A stretch of DNA of 47,275 bases from Ramlibacter sp. (GTDB taxonomy: Bacteria > Pseudomonadota > Gammaproteobacteria > Burkholderiales > Burkholderiaceae_C): assembly GCA_014376765.1 (NCBI GenBank), contig JACMQX010000066.1, positions 1-47,275 on the forward strand. Direction: 5' to 3'. Shown here piece after piece: positions 21,958 to 29,549 of the stretch. A model generated the notes under the pieces. That model did not search any database. It was not told the DNA's origin and saw only the letters and a list, made by a program, of their open reading frames with translations. Made by a program: the position numbers and the translations under genes. Position 1 is the stretch's first letter, and each line of letters starts with the position of its first letter.

Positions 21958-23010
21958 ATGAGTTTCAACATCGCCCACCGCCGCATCGGCGCCGACGCCG
22001 CGCCCTTCATCATTGCCGAGATGTCGGGCAACCACAACCAGTCGCTGGACCGCGCGTTGCAGATCGTCGAGGCTGCGGCGAAAACCGGCGCCCACGCCCT
22101 GAAAATCCAGACCTACACCGCCGACACCATGACGCTCGACCTGCGGGAAGGCGAGTTCTTCGTGGCGGACAAAAACAACCTCTGGCAGGGCCGCACGCTG
22201 TACGAGCTGTACGCGCAGGCCCATACGCCGTGGGAGTGGCATGCGCCGATATTCGAGCGAGCCCGCGCGCTGGGCATGATTCCTTTCAGCACCCCGTTTG
22301 ACGCGACAGCGGTTGACTACCTGGAAGCGCTGGACGTCGCCTGCTACAAGATCGCCTCGTTCGAGAACACCGACCTGCCGCTGATCCGCAAAGTCGCCGC
22401 CACCGGCAAGCCCATGATCATCTCCACAGGCATGGCAGACCTGGCCGAGCTGGACGAGACGGTTCGCACCGCCCGCGAAGCCGGCTGCAAGGACCTGGTG
22501 CTGCTGCAATGCACCAGCACCTACCCGGCCACGCCGCTGGACAGCAACCTGCTGACCATCCCCCACATGCGCCAGGCTTTCGGCTGCGAGATCGGTTTGT
22601 CGGACCACACGATGGGCATTGGCGTCTCTGTGGCCAGCGTCGCGCTGGGAGCGAGCGTGATTGAAAAGCATTTCACCCTTGACCGCGCTGATGGCGGCGT
22701 TGACTCCACGTTTTCCATGGAGCCGGCCGAGATGGCGATGCTGGTGATCGAGACCGAGCGCGCCTGGCAGGGTTTGGGCCGTGTCCAGTACGGCCCCGCC
22801 TCCGAGAACGAGGCCACCTCGCGCGGCTACCGCCGTTCGCTGTATGTGGTGCAGGACATGGCCGCCGGCGAGGCGTTCACGCCGCAAAACCTGCGCGCCA
22901 TCCGCCCCGGCCGCGGCCTGCCGACCCGGCACTTTGAGACTTTGCTGGGCAAGCGGGTGAACCAGGCCGTCAAGCGCGGCACGCCGGCGGGCTGGGACCT
23001 GGTCGGCTGA
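21958..23010 (+). CDS. pseI: Pseudaminic acid synthase
   Basis: PseI condenses the 2,4-diacetamido-6-deoxy-altrose sugar with phosphoenolpyruvate to form the nine-carbon nonulosonic acid. The NeuB-type barrel has IAEMSGNHNQSLDRAL at 19-34, KIQTYTADTMTLD and CTSTYPA. The C-terminal SAF domain carries RRSLYVVQDMAAGEAFT. It has 350 residues, the normal length. In many genomes pseI is next to pseG or pseF; here the eight-gene acyl cassette separates it from pseH. Confidence 0.95.
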   Translation: MSFNIAHRRIGADAAPFIIAEMSGNHNQSLDRALQIVEAAAKTGAHALKIQTYTADTMTLDLREGEFFVADKNNLWQGRTLYELYAQAHTPWEWHAPIFERARALGMIPFSTPFDATAVDYLEALDVACYKIASFENTDLPLIRKVAATGKPMIISTGMADLAELDETVRTAREAGCKDLVLLQCTSTYPATPLDSNLLTIPHMRQAFGCEIGLSDHTMGIGVSVASVALGASVIEKHFTLDRADGGVDSTFSMEPAEMAMLVIETERAWQGLGRVQYGPASENEATSRGYRRSLYVVQDMAAGEAFTPQNLRAIRPGRGLPTRHFETLLGKRVNQAVKRGTPAGWDLVG

Positions 23011-23016
23011 AACCCC

Positions 23017-24156
23017 ATGCGCTACTGCAAGACCTGCCTCTCGCCCGACACCCGCCCCAACGCGCGCTTCAACGCGCAAGGCATCTGCATTGCCTGCACC
23101 TACAGCGAGGCATCGCGCGACATTGCCTACGAGGCGCGCCTGCGCGAACTTCGCGAGATCGTGCGGCGCCTGACCCAGCGGCGAAAGTACCAGGAATACG
23201 ACTGCATCGTCGGCGTGAGCGGCGGCAAGGACAGCACGCGCCAGGCGCTGTGGGTGCGGGAGAAGCTGGGCCTCACACCCCTTCTGGTCTGCGTGGCCTA
23301 CCCGCCGCGGCAGGTCTCGCAGGTGGGGGTGGACAACCTGTCCAACCTGATCTCGCGCGGCTTTGACTGCGTGATGCTGGGCCCCGCGCCACAGACCTCG
23401 CGCGACCTGATGCGCGAGGCCTTTTTCCGCTTCACCAATATCTTTCGCGCCACTGAAATGGTGCTGTTCGCCGGCGTCCCGAAAATGGCCGTCGCCCATG
23501 ACATCAAGCTGATTCTCTGGGGCGAGAACCCGGCCCTGCAGGTCGGGGATGCCGGCAGCCTGGGCGAGAGCATCTGGGACGGCAACAACATACGCAACCT
23601 CAACACCCTGGCCGGCGGCGAGCTGGGCTGGATGGTGGACAAGGTCGGCCGCCCCGAGAGCATCCTGCCCTACCAGTTCCCCGATGTGGCGCTGATGCGC
23701 GAGAAGCTGATCAACACCGTGTTCCTCGGCCCGGCCTGGAGCAACTGGTCGATCTCCGAGAACTCGGCCTTTGCCATGCCCGTGGGCCTGCACATCCGCA
23801 AGGAAGGGGTGGCGTCTACCGGCGACCTGATGGGCACTTCCATGCTGGATGAGGAGTGGGCCACCATCAACATGATGCTCAAATATTACAAACTCGGTTT
23901 CGGCAGGGCCAGTGACTATGTGAACGAGGAGATCCGCGCCCAGCGCCTCACGCGCGAGGAAGGCGCTGTACTCGTCAAACGCTACGACGGTATTTGCGAC
24001 GACAAATATGTGGAGTCGTTCTGCCGCTATGTGAGCATCAGCGTGGACGAGTTCTGGGCGCAGGTGGCACGGGCTGCCAGCCCGGTGCTGTTCGAAAGTG
24101 TGCCGGGCAAGCAGCGCCCGCAGCCGCTGTTCACACCAGGAGTTGACCGTGGCTAA
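23017..24156 (+). CDS. N-acetyl sugar amidotransferase (WbpG/PseA family)
   Basis: WbpG and PseA use ATP and ammonia to convert an N-acetyl group on a sugar to an acetamidino group. This 379-residue protein has two CxxC pairs (Cys4, Cys7, Cys24, Cys27), probably zinc-binding, and an intact PP-loop VSGGKDS at 67-73. GENPALQVGD and the rest follow the family. It lies six bases after pseI and overlaps hisH by eight bases. Ammonia is expected from the HisH-HisF pair, as in P. aeruginosa WbpG with HisH2 and HisF2. Confidence 0.9.
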   Translation: MRYCKTCLSPDTRPNARFNAQGICIACTYSEASRDIAYEARLRELREIVRRLTQRRKYQEYDCIVGVSGGKDSTRQALWVREKLGLTPLLVCVAYPPRQVSQVGVDNLSNLISRGFDCVMLGPAPQTSRDLMREAFFRFTNIFRATEMVLFAGVPKMAVAHDIKLILWGENPALQVGDAGSLGESIWDGNNIRNLNTLAGGELGWMVDKVGRPESILPYQFPDVALMREKLINTVFLGPAWSNWSISENSAFAMPVGLHIRKEGVASTGDLMGTSMLDEEWATINMMLKYYKLGFGRASDYVNEEIRAQRLTREEGAVLVKRYDGICDDKYVESFCRYVSISVDEFWAQVARAASPVLFESVPGKQRPQPLFTPGVDRG

Positions 24157-24793
24157 ATCCATCATGCTCATCCCACACGGCGCAGGCAACATCGGCTCGC
24201 TGATGGAGCTGTTCCACCAGGTGGGCTACTTCCCGCACGTGGCCCAATCCCCTTCGCAACTGGACCATGTGGACATGGCGGTGCTGCCGGGCGTGGGCGC
24301 CAGCGGCAGTGCCATGGCGCGTTTGCGCGAAACCGGCTTTGCCGATGCGCTGGTGCGCATGAACGAGCGCCAGCGCCCGCTGGTGGGCATCTGTGTGGGC
24401 GCGCAGGTGATGTTTGACAAGCTGCACGAGAACGACTGCACCGGCCTGAAACTGCTGCCCGGCGAGGTGGCCCGCATTAATGGCGGTGAGTTCAACAACG
24501 GCTGGGCCGACGTCCGGCTTGAAGCGCAGGCGCCCGCCCGGCCCGAGGCTGCGGGCATGGCCAGACAAAAACCGCTGCTGCTCAAGACCGAAGCCAAAAC
24601 CTTTTATTTCAACCACGGTTACCAGATCAACACGGGCGCGACGATGCAGGAAACCGGCTACACCACGCAAGGCAAAAAGTTGCTGGCCTATTTTGTGCGC
24701 GACAACCTCTGCGGCATCCAGTTCCACCCCGAGAAGAGCCAGGCTGCAGGCCTGGCCTTCATTGCCAACACCATGAAGCACTATGGCTTTTAA
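24149..24793 (+). CDS. hisH: HisH paralogue, glutamine amidotransferase subunit
   Basis: This class I glutaminase frees ammonia from glutamine. The catalytic triad is present: Cys82 in VGICVGAQVMF, His193 and Glu195 in GIQFHPEKS. The start is GTG 24149, with AGGAG at 24138-24142; the ATG at 24098 would run deep into the previous gene. The product has 214 residues. No histidine genes are nearby, so it should serve the neighbouring sugar amidotransferases, not histidine synthesis. Confidence 0.92.
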   Translation: MAKSIMLIPHGAGNIGSLMELFHQVGYFPHVAQSPSQLDHVDMAVLPGVGASGSAMARLRETGFADALVRMNERQRPLVGICVGAQVMFDKLHENDCTGLKLLPGEVARINGGEFNNGWADVRLEAQAPARPEAAGMARQKPLLLKTEAKTFYFNHGYQINTGATMQETGYTTQGKKLLAYFVRDNLCGIQFHPEKSQAAGLAFIANTMKHYGF

Positions 24794-25550
24794 GCGCCTC
24801 ATCGCGATGGTGCCGGTGCAAGGCGGCCAGGTCGTCATGTCGTACGGCTACGCGCGCCACAAGCCTGCGGGCAGCCTGGGCACGGTGCTGCGCAACCTGG
24901 ATCGCTGGGGCATTGACGAGATCGCGGTCATCGACATCAGCCGTGGCCGCGAGGCGCCGGACTTCTCGCTGCTCGAGCAGGTGCGGCGCGCGGCCATCCG
25001 CACGCCGGTGGCGTTTGGTGGCGGCATCCGCTCGGCCGCGCACGCAGTCGCCGCTGTGGCACAGGGCTGCGACCGCGTCATTGTCGAAACACTGATGTGG
25101 CAGGCGCCACACGAGGTGGCACACATCAGCGATGCCATTGGCCAGCAGGCGGTCATTGGCGCCGTGCCTGTGGTGCGCGGCGCGCAAGGCCTGATGGCCG
25201 CGCCCGTGCATGCGGCGCAAACCGAAGCGTGGGCGCCATGCCTTGAACGCCTGGGCACGCTCGCCATCAGCGAGCTGATGGTCATCGACCGTGAACATGA
25301 GGGCACTGCCGGCGCCAGTTTTCTCGCCCAGCTGGTGCCGGCCTCCACGCAGCCACCCAAACTGATCTGGTTTGGCGGCCTCACGCCCGCGCTGGGCGCG
25401 CAGCTGCTGCAACGCGAAGACACAGTCGGCGTGGCCTATGGCAACCCCTTTCTCACCACCGAAATGGCGGCCCATGCGCACCGGCGGGAGATCAACGCGA
25501 TGACGCGGCCCAAACTGCTCAGGGAGGTGCGTCCGCATGCTGGTGAATGA
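24783..25550 (+). CDS. hisF: HisF-like barrel protein without the catalytic aspartates
   Basis: A 255-residue (beta/alpha)8 protein related to HisF: RLIAMVPVQGGQVV at the start, IDEIAVIDIS, FGGGIRS, and WFGGL near the end. In imidazole glycerol phosphate synthase the acid-base pair is Asp11 and Asp130. Here the matching positions are Pro11 and Pro129, so cyclase activity is unlikely. A role as an ammonia conduit between HisH and the amidotransferase fits. It overlaps hisH by 11 bases and the next gene by 14 bases. Confidence 0.85.
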   Translation: MAFKRLIAMVPVQGGQVVMSYGYARHKPAGSLGTVLRNLDRWGIDEIAVIDISRGREAPDFSLLEQVRRAAIRTPVAFGGGIRSAAHAVAAVAQGCDRVIVETLMWQAPHEVAHISDAIGQQAVIGAVPVVRGAQGLMAAPVHAAQTEAWAPCLERLGTLAISELMVIDREHEGTAGASFLAQLVPASTQPPKLIWFGGLTPALGAQLLQREDTVGVAYGNPFLTTEMAAHAHRREINAMTRPKLLREVRPHAGE

Positions 25551-26835
25551 CATCGTCCCGACGCTGGCGCCCGAATCGGCCGGCCTGCACCACCGCGCCA
25601 CCACACTCGCCACACAGCGGCCTTACCTGCAGTGCCGTGCCTGCCTGTACGACAACCGCCACCCGTTTGGCCTGACCTTTGACGAGACGGGCCTGTGCAG
25701 CGGCTGCACCACCCACGCGGAAAAAACCTCGCTGGACTGGTCGGCCCGCTTCAGCCTGCTGGAACGGCTGGTGCAGCCTTACCGCCAGCGCAAAGGCAAC
25801 TACGACTGCGTGATCCCGATCCGCGGCACGGCCGAGTACTTCCATGTGGTGGACGTGGTGAAGAACCAGCTGGGCCTCAATCCCCTCCTGGTGGCCTTCA
25901 ACTCGCAGTTCAACAGCACCACCGGCATCCAGAACCTGGACCAGATCCGCGACACCTTTGACTGCGACATCCTGCTGAAGACGCAATCCCCCCTGGCCTA
26001 CCGCAAGCTCATGCGCGAGACGCTGTCGCGCTTTGGCAGCGTGCACTGGCCCTTCCTGGCGGGCCACACGGTCTGGCCGGTCCGGGTGGCGGTGCAGCAC
26101 AACATTCCGCTGATCGTCTGGCCGGTGCACCAGCCCACCGAGCAGGCCGGCATGTTTTCCTACCAGGACGAAAACGAGATGACGCGGCGCAGCCGCCACG
26201 AGCACGACCTGATGCGCTTTGAGGCGCAGGAACTGGTCTCGGGCGAAGCCCTGCTGCGCGAGGAAGACGTGCTGACCTCCCTCTACCCAAGCGACCGCGA
26301 ACTGGCCGCCACCGGCGTGCGCGGCATCTACCTGGCCAATTACCTGCCGTGGGATACGCGGCGCTACAGCGAGCAGGCAGTTGCGAAGTTCGGCGCGCAG
26401 GCGGCCGGCTGCCCCGGCACCTTCGACACCTACGACCATGTGGACAACCTCGTCTACATGAGCGTGCATGACGCGATCAAGCGGCGCAAGCTGGGTTACG
26501 GCCGGGTGCGCGACCACCTGTGCCGCGAGATCCGCTTTGGCCGCATCAGCCGGGTGGATGCGGTGGCCATCGAGTCCACCTATGCACAAGCGTTCAGCGA
26601 GACCGGCGGCCCCGGGCATTTGAAGCAGATGTTCTTCAACTGGCTGGGCATGAATGCACAGGGGTTCGAGTGGCTGATGGACTACCACTTCGGCCTGGCA
26701 GCCCCAAGACCCCCCGGCGAGGCTGCTGCCACGAGCGTTGGGCAAGCAGCCTTCCTGGCCAGCTACCAGCGCACCGGGCCGGCCATTGAGATGCAGGACA
26801 ACTACATCCTGATTGGCAAGGGCCTGGAAGTTTGA
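25537..26835 (+). CDS. WbpG-like protein with degenerate PP-loop
   Basis: A 432-residue relative of the amidotransferase at 23017. It keeps both CxxC pairs (Cys33, Cys36, Cys54, Cys57) and segments such as NYDCVIP and LGLNPLLVAFNSQFNSTTGIQNL. The ATP-binding loop expected after DCVIP reads IRGTAEYFHV (95-104) instead of SGGKDS. It may therefore not activate its substrate with ATP, and could be a structural partner of the intact copy or have a changed reaction. The ribosome-binding site AGGGAGG is at 25521-25527. It ends the plus-strand run. Confidence 0.82.
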   Translation: MLVNDIVPTLAPESAGLHHRATTLATQRPYLQCRACLYDNRHPFGLTFDETGLCSGCTTHAEKTSLDWSARFSLLERLVQPYRQRKGNYDCVIPIRGTAEYFHVVDVVKNQLGLNPLLVAFNSQFNSTTGIQNLDQIRDTFDCDILLKTQSPLAYRKLMRETLSRFGSVHWPFLAGHTVWPVRVAVQHNIPLIVWPVHQPTEQAGMFSYQDENEMTRRSRHEHDLMRFEAQELVSGEALLREEDVLTSLYPSDRELAATGVRGIYLANYLPWDTRRYSEQAVAKFGAQAAGCPGTFDTYDHVDNLVYMSVHDAIKRRKLGYGRVRDHLCREIRFGRISRVDAVAIESTYAQAFSETGGPGHLKQMFFNWLGMNAQGFEWLMDYHFGLAAPRPPGEAAATSVGQAAFLASYQRTGPAIEMQDNYILIGKGLEV

Positions 26836-26886
26836 GCGCGGGGCTGCGGCCTCACGCCTTCGCCCTGTCCGCTATCTGTCTGTGTG

Positions 26887-28161
26887 CTATTCAACTCGCG
26901 CGACGAGGTCGATAACGTCAGCCACCCGCCCGGCCGCTGCACCCTTGAGCTGCGCAAACTCGCTGCTGAATGGCTCATGCAGGGCCGCATCCACAGCGCC
27001 GGCCAGTTCCGCAAACCCCGCCACCCCACGCGCCACGCCAAACTCGCTGAGCGGAAAAACAGGCCGTCCCGGCGAGTTGTCCATGGCCAGCACGCTCTTG
27101 CCCGCCACAGCCGCCTCCAGCCCCATGGTCGAGCCGTTGACCACCACCAGGTCGGCCAGCAGAATGTCGCGGTGCGGATGGCGCTGCTGCGGGACGCTCC
27201 AGAGCACGCGTGGCTCGGGCGGACCCGGCTCGAAGCGGTGTACCTGGTTGGGGTGGTACCGGATGACCAGCGCGGTGCCGGGGTGCGCCCGCACATAGGC
27301 GCGCAGGATGGCTTCTACCTGCAAGGGGAACCAGGCCGGGTCGGACTCGGGCTGGGGCTGGTGTTCGGGCTGGTGTTCGGACTCGGGCCCCAACTGCGGC
27401 ACAGGGGCTTCCATGTTGCCGGCCCACAAAATGACTTTGAGGCCCTGCCAGCCCAGGGCCGCACGATCCTGCGCTGCCTCGGACGCCCGCAGTGGATCGT
27501 CCAGGCTGTCAAAGGCCGGGCTTCCGGTAATGTGGATTCGGTCGGCAGGGACTCCGCCGGCCACAAGGTTGCGTTTGCCGAGTTCGCTCAGTGTCGTCAA
27601 CGCGTCGGCAAACTGCGTGCGGTCAAGAAACGGATCGCCCACAGGTGAGAACAGGTCCACCATGCAAACGCCCGGAATGCCAAGCTCGGCCGCAGCGGCA
27701 AGAGCTGCCTGTTCGCTGCGCGGCGAGTTGGTGGCGACCACCACGTCAGGCGCAAGCTGCCTGAGCAGGCGGCGCATGAAGCCCAGCGGCATGAAAGCCC
27801 AACGGCCCTTTTGCGCGTATTCCCGCGCCGCCGTCTCAGCGCCCAGCCGCTGGTGCAGGTCCTCAAAGTTGATGCCCAGGTAGGCGATGGTTTCGGCCTC
27901 ATCGATCAGCGGGTGCTGCGTGCCGGCCAGCAGGGGTGTGGCGTGGCGCTGCAAGGTCCCGGCGTCATACCAGTGGGCAAAGTCACGGTAACCCAGGGGC
28001 TCAAAGCCCTGACGGCGCGCCTCGTGGGCTGCGGTGGTCAGCGCCATCAGGTCAATGTGGATGCCTGGCTCCCGCTCGCGCAGCACGCGTATTACCGGCA
28101 GCACCATGGCAATATGCCCGGCGCCGTAGGTGACAAAGAGCACTCGCCTGGGGCGTGCCAT
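26887..28161 (-). CDS. GT-B-like glycosyltransferase, probable
   Basis: This 424-residue protein has a MurG/UDP-sugar-epimerase-like layout. LFVTYGAGHIAMVLPVIRVL opens the N-terminal domain, IHITGSPAFDSL marks the hinge, and LLADLVVVNGSTMGLEAAVAGKSVL is the donor-binding region. A low-complexity insert rich in Glu, His, Gln and Pro (EHQPEHQPQPESD) follows ILWAGNME. It is a candidate transferase for the nonulosonic acid, but I cannot exclude an epimerase. It is the last gene of the minus run, 14 bases after the glutamine synthetase-like gene, and its 3' end faces the plus run with 51 bases between. Confidence 0.6.
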   Translation of the reverse strand: MARPRRVLFVTYGAGHIAMVLPVIRVLREREPGIHIDLMALTTAAHEARRQGFEPLGYRDFAHWYDAGTLQRHATPLLAGTQHPLIDEAETIAYLGINFEDLHQRLGAETAAREYAQKGRWAFMPLGFMRRLLRQLAPDVVVATNSPRSEQAALAAAAELGIPGVCMVDLFSPVGDPFLDRTQFADALTTLSELGKRNLVAGGVPADRIHITGSPAFDSLDDPLRASEAAQDRAALGWQGLKVILWAGNMEAPVPQLGPESEHQPEHQPQPESDPAWFPLQVEAILRAYVRAHPGTALVIRYHPNQVHRFEPGPPEPRVLWSVPQQRHPHRDILLADLVVVNGSTMGLEAAVAGKSVLAMDNSPGRPVFPLSEFGVARGVAGFAELAGAVDAALHEPFSSEFAQLKGAAAGRVADVIDLVARVE

Positions 28162-28175
28162 GACAGGTGCTGCCC

Positions 28176-29486
28176 CTAGAAAAAGTCCACGTAGCGCCGG
28201 AATTCCGCCGGCGACACATTCATGAGCAGCTCATCGCACTCGGCCCGCTTGACCTGTGCAAATTCAGTGATGAAGGCTGCGCCCAGACCCTTGCACAACG
28301 CCTCATCCGCTTCCAGCGCGTTCAGCGCATCGGGCAGGGAGGCAGGCAGCCGCTTGATGCCGCGTGCCGTCAATTCGCTCACGCTCAACTGGTACAGGTT
28401 CTCATTGCACGGCTGGCCCGGGTCCAGCTTGCGCGCAATGCCGTCCAGCCCCGCGTAAATGATGGCGGCCGTCAGCAGGTAGGGGTTGGCCGAGGCGCCC
28501 GGCACGCGCAGCTCCAGCCGGCCGCCGGGGATGCGGACAAAGGCGGTGCGGTTGTTGTCGCCCCAGGCAATGTTCACCGGCGCCCAGGTTGCGCCTGAGC
28601 GCGAGCCGCGCGAGACCAGCCGCTTGTAGGAATTGACACAGGGCGCTGCAATCGCGGTGAGGCCGGGCGCATGCGCCAGCAGCCCGGCGAGGAACTGGTA
28701 GGCCAGGGGCGAGAGGCTCATGCCGCCGGGGTCCTTCGCGTCTTCAAACGCGTTGTCGCCGAATTTCTTGCCAGCCGACATGTGCATATGCAGGCCGCTA
28801 CCCGAGCGCTCGGCAAAGGGCTTGGGCATGAAGGAGCACAGCATGCCGTGCTTCTTGGCAATCGCCTGGGCGGCCATCTTGAAGTAGGTCAGGTTGTCGG
28901 CGGTGCGCAGGCCGTCGGCGTAGGTGAAGTTCATCTCGAACTGGCCGTTGGCGTCTTCATGGTCGATCTGGTAGACATCAATGTCGGCGCTGCCCAGGGC
29001 GGCACGCAGCTCCATCAAAAAGTCAGCGACCGATGAGAGGTGGCGAAAGTCATAGCAGGGCTTGTCCAGCGACTCGGACTCGGTGGCCACCTGCCAGGCG
29101 CCCTCCTCCCCGCGCTTGAGCAGGAAGAACTCGGGCTCCAGGCCGCTGAAGAATTCAAGGCCCGTGACTTCGCGGAACTTCGCGAGTGCCTTTTTGGCGA
29201 TCACGCGGGAATCGAGCGGGTGCGGCTTGCCGTTGACATGGCCGTCGCAGGTCACGGAGGCGGTGGACGGCATCCACGGCACGGGGCGCACTGCATCGCG
29301 GTCGCCAATGGCCATGAACTCCTGGCCGTGCGGGCCCATGCCCATGCCGGCTATGGCAAAACCGGCAAATCCCGCACCCGCGCCAAAGATCATGTCCTTG
29401 TGCTTGCCCGGCACCAGCTTGGCCTTGGGGCGGCCGTGGATGTCGACGAATTGCGCAAGGTAGTAGTCGTAGTCCTGGTCGGCCAT
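28176..29486 (-). CDS. Type III glutamine synthetase-like ligase
   Basis: A 436-residue ATP-dependent amide ligase of the glutamine synthetase superfamily: FVDIHGRPKAKLVPG, GLEPEFFLL, DHEDANGQFEMNF, GSGLHMHMS, NSYKRLV and RIPGGRLELRVPG are all present. By memory it resembles the GlnT/gamma-glutamylmethylamide synthetase branch (usually about 435-445 residues) more than GlnA. The catalytic glutamates are in place, so it should be active, with an unknown amine partner. It lies 63 bases after the asparagine synthase gene. Other methylamine-pathway genes are missing, so a role in glycan or amino-acid amide formation is possible. Confidence 0.85.
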   Translation of the reverse strand: MADQDYDYYLAQFVDIHGRPKAKLVPGKHKDMIFGAGAGFAGFAIAGMGMGPHGQEFMAIGDRDAVRPVPWMPSTASVTCDGHVNGKPHPLDSRVIAKKALAKFREVTGLEFFSGLEPEFFLLKRGEEGAWQVATESESLDKPCYDFRHLSSVADFLMELRAALGSADIDVYQIDHEDANGQFEMNFTYADGLRTADNLTYFKMAAQAIAKKHGMLCSFMPKPFAERSGSGLHMHMSAGKKFGDNAFEDAKDPGGMSLSPLAYQFLAGLLAHAPGLTAIAAPCVNSYKRLVSRGSRSGATWAPVNIAWGDNNRTAFVRIPGGRLELRVPGASANPYLLTAAIIYAGLDGIARKLDPGQPCNENLYQLSVSELTARGIKRLPASLPDALNALEADEALCKGLGAAFITEFAQVKRAECDELLMNVSPAEFRRYVDFF

Positions 29487-29549
29487 GTGGAGGTGTCCCC
29501 TTTTGTCTTTGTTATTGGATGTTTAGAGCGTGGCCAAGCGCGGGCTGCT

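Noticed and set aside
24149..25550. HisH and HisF as histidine biosynthesis genes
   Set aside because: No other his gene is near, the HisF copy lacks both catalytic aspartates, and both overlap sugar amidotransferase genes.
26836..26886. Terminator between the two converging operons
   Set aside because: The 51 bases have no clear stem with a T-tract on either strand.
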